The translations under genes were made by a program, and so were the position numbers. A stretch of 64,000 nucleotides of DNA from Mycobacterium sp. DL592 (lineage in GTDB: Bacteria > Actinomycetota > Actinomycetes > Mycobacteriales > Mycobacteriaceae), in assembly GCF_011694515.1 (NCBI RefSeq), contig NZ_CP050192.1, forward strand, positions 4,968,527-5,032,526, in the 5' to 3' direction. The notes beneath the pieces are model-generated. The model did no database searches and had not been told where the DNA came from. It saw only the letters and a program-made list of their open reading frames with translations. The number at the start of each line of letters is the position of its first letter. Within the stretch, counting starts at the first letter, position 1. Positions 27,222-34,867 of the stretch are shown one piece after another.

Positions 27222-29264
27222 CTAGTCGAGGTCCAGCGCGGAGGTGTCGACACGGGCGGCGATATCGGCCATCCACGTGCGTCGGCCCTCGGGCGGCCCG
27301 CCGAACAACGTGTGGTGCAGGTTCATCTCGCTGTGGTCAAGGTGGACGCGAATCACTGTGCGCCGCTGGGGATCCAGCACCGTGTTCCAGAAGTCGTCGG
27401 CGTCCATCTCACCGAGGCCCTTGTTGCGCTGAACTTCCACCCGCTTCTTGGAGGTCGCCTTCAGCTGGGCCACCGCCGCGTCACGCTCGGACTCGTCCTG
27501 GCAGTAGATCCGCTCGTCACCGTTCTTCACCACGAACAGCGGCGGCAGCGTCACGTAGACCATGCCGGCCGCCACGAGCGGACGGTAGAAGTCCAGAAAC
27601 ATCGAGATCAGGCTCGAGTTGATGTTGCCGCCGTCGGGATCGGCGTCGGAGGCGAACAGGATCCGGTCATAGCGGCACTGCTCGGGGTCGCAGTTGTCGC
27701 GCACGCCGCAGCCCAGGATGCGTTCGATCGAATCGAACTCGTCTTTGGCCCGTGCCTTGCTCAGGGCGTACCCGTAGACGTTGGGCGGCTTGCCTTTCAG
27801 TGGGTAAGCCGCCTGAAAGGTGGCGTCGCGCGCGGCCTTGATGGTGCCCAGCGCTGAGTCGCCCTCGCAGAGGAACAGTTCGGCACCTGAGCCGCGCCCG
27901 GTTTCCCTGCTGGGCAACAACTTCGGTGGCAGCGACAGATTGGTGCCGAGCCCTTTGGCTTTCGATGCCGCGCGGGAGCGTGCCTTGGCGCCTTCAGCGC
28001 TGCGCCGCGCCCGCGCGAACTCCAGTGCCAGCTTCGTCCACAGCGACACGACCTCACCGTTGGCCGGATTCGCGGCCCACACGGTGACGCTGCGCGCCAC
28101 ATCCGGTGCCATCGCCAGGTTTAGTGACCGCGACGACACCGCTGTCTTGGCCTGGGAGTCCCACGACACGTCGGGTGCGCGGGTGTCGACGGCCAGGGCG
28201 GTCACGGCCGCGAAATCCTGTGGCTCCGGGCCTTCTTCGCCTTTGGCCAGGCCGAGGTCGCGGATGCGCGATGCCCGGTCGGACAGGGCCTCGGATAGCC
28301 CTTTCATGGCCGCGGTCAGGTGCGAGCCGCCGCCGGGGGTGCGCACCGTGTTGCAGAACGCGGCCACCGTCGCCGGCTCGGCGGGACCTGCCGTCAGTGA
28401 CCACCGAAACGGTGTCGGTCCGCGCCCGGTGGTGTACTCGCCACGGCCCTCGACGACAGCCCGCACCGTCGGTGCGGGGTTGCCGGCCGCGGTGCACATG
28501 AGGTCGAGCAGCGTGTCGGTACCCCAGGGGCCGTTGAACGCCTCGAGCAAGGCCGGCGGGACCTCGTCGCCCGGCCAGCCTTCGTCGACGACGATCAGGT
28601 GCACGCCAGGAGACATCCGCGCCGCGGCGTGGGCGCGCAGCAGCACTTCGGCGATGTCGATGCTGGAGTCCGGTACGACCGCGGTGTCGAACAGGATGCG
28701 CACTTCGGTGCCCTGCGCGTCGGGCTTTCGGTTGCTGATGCCGCGCAGCTTCTGGGTGTCGGCGCGGGTGAACGGCGCGTCCGGATCGAAGTCCCGGCCC
28801 CCGGAGCCCTCGAACACGCCGGGGTAGCCGCGGCCGAAGCTCTGCAGGTAGGTCTTTCCGGCCCGGCGGACCGTGACGTCGGTGCGGGCGGAGATGAAGA
28901 CCGCTGCCGCGGCGCCGATTCCGTTCAGCCCTGCCCCGGTGCTGGTGGCGTCGGCGTGTGCGGAGAACTTCCCACCGGCCCGGGCGGTGCCCAGCGTCTT
29001 GACGATGCCGTTCTTCCCGGTCGTCGGATCGGTGTCGACCGGCAGACCCCGCCCGTCGTCAGCGACGCTGACCGAGCCGTCGCCGTGCAGGGTGATCGTG
29101 ACGCACGAGCCGCCGTGACTGGGGTCGGCCACCTCTTCCACGGCGTTGTCGATCAACTCGCGCAATGCGGTATTCAGGACGTCCAGACCCAGGTTCACCG
29201 CCGGCCGCAGGCGGGTGTGCTGGACATCATCGAGCTCGGTGATGTCAGCAGCGGTGTAACTCAC
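27222..29264 (-). CDS. Type IIA topoisomerase ATPase subunit (TopoN-like GyrB/ParE paralog)
   Basis: 680-aa GHKL ATPase/TOPRIM protein. ELIDNAVEEV (about 36-45), DDGRGLPV (about 68-75) and TGAGLNGIGAAAAVF form the nucleotide site. TOPRIM elements are LFLCEGDSALGTIKAARD and LFASDADPDGGNINSS. Gyrase has EGDSAGG and DADVDGxHI, so both metal-site blocks differ in neighbouring positions but keep the catalytic Glu and Asp. A cysteine-bearing stretch (GCGVRDNCDPEQC) between them is unlike housekeeping GyrB and could bind metal. It pairs with the downstream cleavage subunit. Its role beside gyrase is uncertain; positive supercoiling was reported for the M. smegmatis enzyme. Confidence 0.92.
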   Translation of the reverse strand: MSYTAADITELDDVQHTRLRPAVNLGLDVLNTALRELIDNAVEEVADPSHGGSCVTITLHGDGSVSVADDGRGLPVDTDPTTGKNGIVKTLGTARAGGKFSAHADATSTGAGLNGIGAAAAVFISARTDVTVRRAGKTYLQSFGRGYPGVFEGSGGRDFDPDAPFTRADTQKLRGISNRKPDAQGTEVRILFDTAVVPDSSIDIAEVLLRAHAAARMSPGVHLIVVDEGWPGDEVPPALLEAFNGPWGTDTLLDLMCTAAGNPAPTVRAVVEGRGEYTTGRGPTPFRWSLTAGPAEPATVAAFCNTVRTPGGGSHLTAAMKGLSEALSDRASRIRDLGLAKGEEGPEPQDFAAVTALAVDTRAPDVSWDSQAKTAVSSRSLNLAMAPDVARSVTVWAANPANGEVVSLWTKLALEFARARRSAEGAKARSRAASKAKGLGTNLSLPPKLLPSRETGRGSGAELFLCEGDSALGTIKAARDATFQAAYPLKGKPPNVYGYALSKARAKDEFDSIERILGCGVRDNCDPEQCRYDRILFASDADPDGGNINSSLISMFLDFYRPLVAAGMVYVTLPPLFVVKNGDERIYCQDESERDAAVAQLKATSKKRVEVQRNKGLGEMDADDFWNTVLDPQRRTVIRVHLDHSEMNLHHTLFGGPPEGRRTWMADIAARVDTSALDLD

Positions 29265-29416
29265 AACTCGTCCTCTCCACCGGTTGGGGCGCCGGTGGAA
29301 TGGTAGACGCCAGGTCCGACTTTCTTGTGTATCCGCAGGTCACGCGTGGCGGTTGTGATTGCAGGCTTTGGTCTTTCACGCGGCGAACCGCTGAGGCAGA
29401 ACCCGACGGCTACCGC

Positions 29417-29515
29417 TCAGACGCCGGCCGCCGCGTCGATACGTTCACGAATCAGATCGGCATGCCCGCAATGGCGGGCTGCTCTGTTGCGCCGCACCCA
29501 TGTCCCAGATAAGTC
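29417..29515 (-). pseudogene. C-terminal relic of a DinB/DUF664-family protein
   Basis: The minus strand ends with RAARHCGHADLIRERIDAAA before a stop. This is the characteristic C-terminus of DinB-like mycothiol-dependent proteins (ETARHxGHADxxRExIDG). Upstream the frame continues into sequence antisense to the lycopene cyclase gene with no DinB similarity, so only about 32 codons survive. It occupies the leader region of the lycopene cyclase gene and marks a deletion or replacement event. Confidence 0.6.
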
Positions 29516-29543
29516 ATCGGCTGTCGCCCCTTCACAGGGCACG

Positions 29544-30749
29544 ATGGAACGCATGGACGTCTTAGTGGTCGGGGCCGGACCCGCCGGTATGGCGTTGGCC
29601 GCAGCGTGCGGAAAGCTCGGACTGGATGTCGGATTGCTCGACCCGAATCCGGACCGGCCCTGGGTCGCCACCTACGGGATGTGGGTCCCGGAGCTCCCGG
29701 CTGACCTGCCCGCTTCCGTCGTGGCAGCGCGGGCCGCCGGCCGGGCGATCGCCATCACCGAACACCGGCTGGGCTGGGAGTACGCCGTCCTCGACATCGA
29801 CGCGCTTCGGGCGCACCTGGCCGACCAGTTCATGGGGGTGACGGTGCACGCCGGGCGTGCGGTCGGATCACCGGAGCGCGGCGTGGTCGCCCTGGCCGAC
29901 GGATCGACGCTGCGGGCCGCGGTCGTCGTGGACGCCGCCGGACGATGGCGCCCGCTGGATCCCACCCCGTCGCGCCGAGTGCCCGCCGAACAGACGGCGT
30001 ACGGGCTGATCCTGCCCGAGGAATCGGTCACCGCGCTCGTCGCCGCCGACGAGGCACTGTTCATGGACTGGCGCGCTGACCACGGTGAGCCCGGTTGGCC
30101 GACGTTCCTCTACGTCGTCCCCCTGGGCCAAGGCCAGATACTCGTGGAAGAGACCTCACTCGCGCGCCGGCCCGGGCTGCCGTTGTCGACCCTGCGTCGC
30201 CGGCTCCACGCTCGGCTGGCACACCACGGCATCGCGGTACCCAATGATGCACGCTCGGAAAAGGTTTCGTTTCGCGTCGACCATCCGCGGCACTCCGGAT
30301 CCACCGTCCTCGGCTTCGGTGCGGCCGCTCCGCTGATCCATCCGGCAACCGGATTCAGTGTGGCCGCATCGCTACACCTCGCCCCCAGGGTTGCGGCTGC
30401 GATCGCCGCGCACCTGCCGGGCGACCCCGACGGTGCGCTCGCCGCAGCCCACGCCACCGTCTGGTCACCGTCGGCGAAAGTGATCCACCGCGTTCGCCAG
30501 ATCGGCCTGGAAGCGCTGCTGCGGATGCCGGGTGATGAGGTGGCCGCCTTCTTCGAGCAGTTCTTCGCGTTGCCCGAGGCCCACCGGTGGGCCTACCTGA
30601 CCGGCCGCGATGACGTGGCAGGCACCATCGCGGCGATGGCATCACTGTTCCGCGAGTCGGACTGGCGCATGCGCCGCCACCTCGTCCTGCCGGCACTCAT
30701 GCGCCCGCTGCCCACTAACGACCAGGCCGGTGTCCCGGTACAGACGTAG
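29544..30749 (+). CDS. Lycopene beta-cyclase-family flavoprotein
   Basis: 401-aa plant-type (CrtL/CrtY) carotenoid cyclase. The FAD-binding VVGAGPAGMALAAACGKLG is at residues 8-26. TYGMWVPEL, FLYVVPLGQGQILVEETSLA and GFGAAAPLIHPATGFSVAAS are the classic cyclase blocks, including the glutamate-rich catalytic FLEET-type motif (here LVEET). It would convert lycopene psi-ends to beta rings. No other crt gene is nearby, so it is either an orphan or acts with a distant cluster. ATGs at 29544 and 29553 are both possible. The leader holds a DinB-family relic. It abuts the DUF1906 gene with zero spacing (convergent). Confidence 0.87.
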   Translation: MERMDVLVVGAGPAGMALAAACGKLGLDVGLLDPNPDRPWVATYGMWVPELPADLPASVVAARAAGRAIAITEHRLGWEYAVLDIDALRAHLADQFMGVTVHAGRAVGSPERGVVALADGSTLRAAVVVDAAGRWRPLDPTPSRRVPAEQTAYGLILPEESVTALVAADEALFMDWRADHGEPGWPTFLYVVPLGQGQILVEETSLARRPGLPLSTLRRRLHARLAHHGIAVPNDARSEKVSFRVDHPRHSGSTVLGFGAAAPLIHPATGFSVAASLHLAPRVAAAIAAHLPGDPDGALAAAHATVWSPSAKVIHRVRQIGLEALLRMPGDEVAAFFEQFFALPEAHRWAYLTGRDDVAGTIAAMASLFRESDWRMRRHLVLPALMRPLPTNDQAGVPVQT

Positions 30750-31559
30750 TCACGGATGCAGGTTCCACTGTCCGCAATCTGAGGCCAGCACGTCGCTGAC
30801 GTCGACCTCGAGCCCGCCGACGACCGGACCGGGATTCGACGCGGTGCTCACGATGCGCTGATACAGGACGGCAGCGGGGTAGACCTGGCCGCCTGACCAC
30901 GACCGCGTCTGCCACGCCCAGACGTGACCGGGCGACTGGGAACGGCCGATCACCCCGTCGGCGGCTGCCCACTGGCACGGGTTGATACCGCCGTAGATGC
31001 CGGTGCGCTGGACGCCGATCACCGAATTGATTCCGCGAAACCATTGCAGCGCAACGTTGTTCCAGGTGTCCCGGTTGATGTCGTCGTCGACGCTGAAGAA
31101 GATCGGCGCGCCCTGACCGCCGCCGGCGGCGGTGTGTAGCTGCCAGGCGGTACGCGCGTCGGCGACGCCGCCGGCATATCCGCGGGTGAAGTCCGACGGT
31201 GCGGTCCCGCCGGGCTTGCCGTACTGGTAATTGCTGACGATGACCAGTCCCGCGGCGGTCAGCGACTGCGCATACGGCAGGGTGATGGGCTTGGCGCCGA
31301 AGGTCGAGCCGGGCCGCGACGTCGAGACGTAATTGATGACCCCGGCGTGGCCTGCCGCCCGGATGTCCTGCGCCGGGATCTGACGCATGGCGAAGTCGAT
31401 CAGCGTGGGAGCGGCCGCCGACGCCACAGGTGTGCCGGCACCGGCCGCGGCACCCAGCCCGGCCGCCAACGCCGACCCCGCGGCGGCGTAGCGCAGCGCG
31501 TCACGCCGCGAAATCGGGCGTGACGACCGCAGATCGGTGGTTCGAGGCGAGTCCGACAC
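30750..31559 (-). CDS. Tat-exported DUF1906 (glycoside-hydrolase-like) protein, copy 1
   Basis: 269 aa. The Tat signal SRRDALRYAAAGSALAAG precedes a hydrophobic stretch and AxA cleavage near residue 49. The mature DUF1906 TIM-barrel domain has TLIDFAMRQIPAQDIRAAG, FTRGYAGGVADARTAW, PIFFSVDDDINRDTW and RTGIYGGINPCQWA. The Asp cluster in FSVDDDI is the candidate active site of this lysozyme-related fold, as in M. tuberculosis Rv2525c. It probably acts on or senses cell-wall glycan in the periplasm. A second copy lies at 61.1 kb. Confidence 0.9.
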   Translation of the reverse strand: MSDSPRTTDLRSSRPISRRDALRYAAAGSALAAGLGAAAGAGTPVASAAAPTLIDFAMRQIPAQDIRAAGHAGVINYVSTSRPGSTFGAKPITLPYAQSLTAAGLVIVSNYQYGKPGGTAPSDFTRGYAGGVADARTAWQLHTAAGGGQGAPIFFSVDDDINRDTWNNVALQWFRGINSVIGVQRTGIYGGINPCQWAAADGVIGRSQSPGHVWAWQTRSWSGGQVYPAAVLYQRIVSTASNPGPVVGGLEVDVSDVLASDCGQWNLHP

Positions 31560-31655
31560 CGCGCGACCCTAACAACGCGCCGGCTGCAATCCGGGTAGCG
31601 ACAGGCCGGCCGTGTCCGGTTCGCGATCGAGGTGACGCGCAATCGAAACGCCGTC

Positions 31656-31661
31656 TACTGT
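31656..31661 (+). promoter_or_regulatory. -10 element of a leaderless promoter before the spermidine-synthase-like gene
   Basis: TACTGT ends six bases before the GTG at 31668, with no Shine-Dalgarno sequence, supporting that GTG as the start. Confidence 0.4.
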
Positions 31662-31667
31662 CAATCG

Positions 31668-32471
31668 GTGAGCGCGCGTTTTGAAGAGCTGGGCTGGCAG
31701 CAGACCCCGAAGGGCGTCATCAGCCTGCGCCGGCGATTCGACCCCACCGTGCGCGCCGACGTGTTCGAGGTCAAACTCGGCGACGAGCATCTGATGTCGA
31801 GCCTGTTCACCGTCGCCGAAAAGGAGCTGGCACGGCTCGGCCTGGCGCGAACCCCGGGGACCGCGCTCGACGTGGTCGTCGGTGGCCTCGGCCTCGGCTA
31901 CACCGCCCAGGAAGCATTGCACTGCAATCGAATTCGAACCGTCACCGTCGTCGAGTACTCCGATGCCGTCATCGACTGGCACCAGCGCGATCTGCTCCCC
32001 GATACCGTCGGCCTGGCCGCCGACGATCGGGTCACGCTCGTCTGCGCGGACTTCTTCGGGGCTGCCACCGGTGCGGTCGGATTCGACCCGCACACCCCCG
32101 GCCGCACCTATGACGCGATCCTGCTCGACATCGACCACTCGCCGCGACATCTGCTCCACGACCCGCACGCCGACTTCTACACCCGCGACGGTCTGGAGGC
32201 CGTGTCCACCAAGCTCGCCCCCGGTGGAGTGTTCGCGATGTGGTCCGACGATCCCCCCGACGAGGAGTTCAGCGCAGACCTGGCCGCCGTCTTCGACGAC
32301 GTCGAGGCCGCGACCGTCTGGTTCGACAACCCCATTACCCGAGGTCAGTCGGCCGCGACGATCTACCTGGCGACCCGCCCTAACCGCGGAATCGAGCGGG
32401 CTGCCGCCGAAAGCCGGGTCACGCAAACCGCCACTGCACCAACCGCTTCGCGTCGGACCGTCGATGGGTAG
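31668..32471 (+). CDS. Spermidine-synthase-like class I SAM-fold protein
   Basis: 267-aa Rossmann-fold protein of the aminopropyltransferase/methyltransferase type. The nucleotide loop VVVGGLGLGYTAQEAL is near residue 57, the acidic ribose contact is VVEYSD near 84, and the catalytic-site block DAILLDIDHSP is near 142. SpeE has D-x-x-D-P at that position; here DIDHSP fits the actinobacterial spermidine-synthase-like group of unknown substrate. The last ~25 residues (polar, Thr-rich) run into an IS110-family relic and may not be native. The GTG at 31668 is supported by a -10 box six bases upstream. Confidence 0.82.
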   Translation: MSARFEELGWQQTPKGVISLRRRFDPTVRADVFEVKLGDEHLMSSLFTVAEKELARLGLARTPGTALDVVVGGLGLGYTAQEALHCNRIRTVTVVEYSDAVIDWHQRDLLPDTVGLAADDRVTLVCADFFGAATGAVGFDPHTPGRTYDAILLDIDHSPRHLLHDPHADFYTRDGLEAVSTKLAPGGVFAMWSDDPPDEEFSADLAAVFDDVEAATVWFDNPITRGQSAATIYLATRPNRGIERAAAESRVTQTATAPTASRRTVDG

Positions 32472-32696
32472 ACACGCGCTGGCGCTGCTCGCAGCTCTCG
32501 ATATCGCCTGCTCCGATGTCGAGCAGCTCAGCCAGACGACCGCCGAACTGTTTCAGACATATCCGACCGTGCGGTGATCACCAGATTCCCAGGTCTTGCC
32601 GACTCGACCCGCGTCCGGGTCCTCGCCGAGATGGGTAACGACCGGACGCGAGTGGCTGATACCCGCGCCTTGAAGGTCTACGCCGGAGCCCTCTGA
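32464..32696 (+). mobile_element. IS110-family transposase relic (frameshifted C-terminal part)
   Basis: Two consecutive frames give the C-terminal Transposase_20 region of IS110-type recombinases. HALALLAALDIACSDVEQL is in one frame, stopping at 32577. TRFPGLADSTRVRVLAEMGN and DRTRVADTRALKVYAGAL are in another (from 32574, stop at 32694-32696). Intact enzymes read ITSFPGLGxxxxARVLAEIGDDRTRFADARALKAYAG. The N-terminal DEDD catalytic domain, the stretch beyond YAGA and any ends are missing. The relic overlaps the last codons of the preceding gene. Confidence 0.75.
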
Positions 32697-32860
32697 CATT
32701 GCCAGGCCACGGTCAGACGCGAACCTGCTCACGCTGCCACCGCACAGAAAACACTTGACTCTTAATCACATCGGAGGTCTAGGGAATGGAGACGGCTCGG
32801 TTCCTGTCTCGCTGGTGCCAGCCTGGCGGTGTCAGGTCTTCGATGATGATCATGGGCGGG
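32697..32860. other. Non-coding tail of the IS relic; possible 26-codon ORF at 32786-32866
   Basis: The stretch from the spermidine-synthase-like stop to the NmrA stop (389 bases) holds the IS110 relic and then no recognisable gene. TTGACT (32755-32760) and GGAGG (32773-32777) precede an ATG at 32786 that opens 26 codons (METARFLSRWCQPGG...). The signals are tidy, but the peptide matches nothing I know and may be chance. Confidence 0.25.
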
Positions 32861-33703
32861 TTATAGGAACGCGTCGCGGTGGTTGATTGCCCAGTCGAGG
32901 TAGCTGGTGGGCTCGCGGCTGGTGATTTCGTGAACCGCCGGGGTGACGATGGCCTGCTCGGTTGTTTCGAAGGCCCATTGGCTCATGAGGAGGTCGAGGT
33001 ACTCGGGTGGCAGTACCTGGCCGTAGAGTGTGCGCGCTTCTGACTCTGAGAGCACGGTGATTTCGATGGGATCAGTGATGGCTTGGCTGATGAGGCCAAC
33101 TTGGTCTCGCATGGTCAAGGAGTCCGGCCCGCTGAGGACGATCTTCTCTCCGTCGAGTTGTGCAGTGGTGATGGCACGTACGGCTACAGCGGCGATATCT
33201 TCATCGGCTATCGGGGCCTGCTGGGATTCCGGGAAGGGAAGGCCAACATCGCGGTGTTCGCGAATTTGTTTGGCCCAAAAGCGAATTGCGTTGCGAGCGA
33301 ACGCGCCGGGCCGCAAGCATACAGTGGCGAAGCCGCCGTCGGCGAACGCGTTTTCGACGGCGAGGTGACGCTGCTTGTTGTATTCGACGAACGGTTCGTG
33401 GCGAGTGGTGTCGATCGTGGACAGCACGACCACCTTGTTAACGCCGGCGGCTTTGAACTCTTCGGCCAGTCCCGGCAAAGCGTCTGGCTGCGCGAAGCTG
33501 TAAAGGAAGACGGTTTCGACACCGTCAAGGGCGCGCCGCATCGTGTGGGGCTGACTGAGATCGCTTGAGAACGTTTGCAGCCATGGCCACCGTTGCGGAT
33601 CGGGTCGGCGACATGTCGCGCGGACCTCAACACCGGTGTCGCGCAGCTGATTGATGATGCTGGATCCCACGCCCCCGGCGGCCCCGGTTATCAGTACCGG
33701 CAT
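32861..33703 (-). CDS. NmrA-like atypical SDR (NAD(P)-binding) protein
   Basis: 280 aa. The N-terminal dinucleotide motif TGAAGGVGSSIINQL (about 6-20), a basic RATCRRPD segment after strand 2 that suggests NADP, VVVLSTIDT and LRPGAFARN are typical of the NmrA/QOR2-type atypical SDRs. The classical YxxxK is replaced by EYNKQRH. Possible roles are redox sensing or quinone/aldehyde reduction. It is divergent from a LysR gene with a 93-bp gap, the usual regulator-target arrangement. Third positions look less GC-biased than in neighbours, suggesting recent acquisition. Confidence 0.85.
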   Translation of the reverse strand: MPVLITGAAGGVGSSIINQLRDTGVEVRATCRRPDPQRWPWLQTFSSDLSQPHTMRRALDGVETVFLYSFAQPDALPGLAEEFKAAGVNKVVVLSTIDTTRHEPFVEYNKQRHLAVENAFADGGFATVCLRPGAFARNAIRFWAKQIREHRDVGLPFPESQQAPIADEDIAAVAVRAITTAQLDGEKIVLSGPDSLTMRDQVGLISQAITDPIEITVLSESEARTLYGQVLPPEYLDLLMSQWAFETTEQAIVTPAVHEITSREPTSYLDWAINHRDAFL

Positions 33704-33796
33704 TTCGTCATGTCCTTTCCTTCAGGGTCAGACTCGACCCTAAGAGACATGCTGTATAAGCACCAATCATGAATACCCATAGATAATATTCGCGAT

Positions 33797-34762
33797 ATGA
33801 ATCTTTCGGGCGTTGATCTCAACCTCCTTGTCGTGCTCCACGCGGTTCTAGAGGAACGCAGCGCCACCAGGGCCGCAGCACGGTTGCACCTGACTCAGCC
33901 GGCGGTCTCGAATGCGCTGGCGCGTCTGCGTGTGCTGTTGGGTGATCCGTTAGTGGTGCGCGGCGGTCGAGGCCTTAGTCCGACTCCTGCCGCGCTGGCA
34001 ATCCAACCTCGACTCGATGCCGCACTGCGCCTCGTCGAAGGCATAGTGCGCGATCTTGACGACTTCGATATGGCGACGACAACCCGAGAGTGGGTTGTAG
34101 CCTTCGCCGATCTGTACGGGCCACTCGTCCTGCCTGGGCTTGACCGCCGGCTGCAGCGGGACGCACCCCGGTCCCGGATTCGCGTTGCGGCGTTGGATCG
34201 CATCAGCGTTGTCGATGCCCTAGCGACCGGCGAGATTGATTTGTATCTAGGGATACCCACAACCGTCCCGTCAGCGTGGCACTCAGAACCTGTTTTCACC
34301 GACGACCTTGTCGGTGTCATCGCCGCCCACCATCCCGACGCCAACAGTGGCATGACACTCGACCGCTTCGTCGAGCTACCCCACGCCCACGTCCGGATCA
34401 GCCCGGGCCGAGGGCGCGAAGTCGACGACGCTCTGGCTCGTCTCGGTTATACGCGACGCATCTATCTCACCGTGTCGCACTACAGCTCGCTATTCCCCGT
34501 CGTCGAAAACGGTCACTGCATCGCGATTGCCCCCCGCCGCCTAGCCCAATACCACGCACGCATGTCAGCAATCACCCTCTTCGAGCTACCACTTGCGCTA
34601 CCGACCTACGACGTCCAACTGTTCTGGCACGAGCGGGTTGACAACGACCCAGGGACCGCAGCCCTCCGCAACATCCTCCGGGAAGTCCTTGACGCCAAAT
34701 CATCCGAAATCGAAAACCCGTCGCCCGACTCGCGGGCCGTCGCCCCAGGCCGTGTGCCCTAG
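33797..34762 (+). CDS. LysR-family transcriptional regulator
   Basis: 321 aa. The N-terminal winged helix (DLNLLVVLHAVLEERSATRA, then LTQPAVSNALARLR) spans residues 7-65, followed by a linker helix and a two-lobed effector domain. VRGGRGLSPTPAA before the linker places it in the NodD/PcpR-like LysR branch, which often binds aromatic inducers. It is divergent from the NmrA-like gene and probably controls it. The AT-rich intergenic segment just before the start (AATATTCGCGATAT) is near-palindromic and could be the T-N11-A operator. It sits in the same low-GC-bias patch as its partner. Confidence 0.9.
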   Translation: MNLSGVDLNLLVVLHAVLEERSATRAAARLHLTQPAVSNALARLRVLLGDPLVVRGGRGLSPTPAALAIQPRLDAALRLVEGIVRDLDDFDMATTTREWVVAFADLYGPLVLPGLDRRLQRDAPRSRIRVAALDRISVVDALATGEIDLYLGIPTTVPSAWHSEPVFTDDLVGVIAAHHPDANSGMTLDRFVELPHAHVRISPGRGREVDDALARLGYTRRIYLTVSHYSSLFPVVENGHCIAIAPRRLAQYHARMSAITLFELPLALPTYDVQLFWHERVDNDPGTAALRNILREVLDAKSSEIENPSPDSRAVAPGRVP

Positions 34763-34867
34763 GGCCGTCTCGTTTCTCGTCTCAGCGCGAGTGCCCCGAA
34801 TCTTCGATCTCGATGGGGATTAGACGTGTGCAGCACCCCAACAGCGTCGCCAGCCTCGCGCAGGCCC

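Noticed and set aside
26640..27857. 405-codon plus-strand frame across the topoisomerase genes
   Set aside because: Spans the junction of two real minus-strand genes; no recognisable domain.
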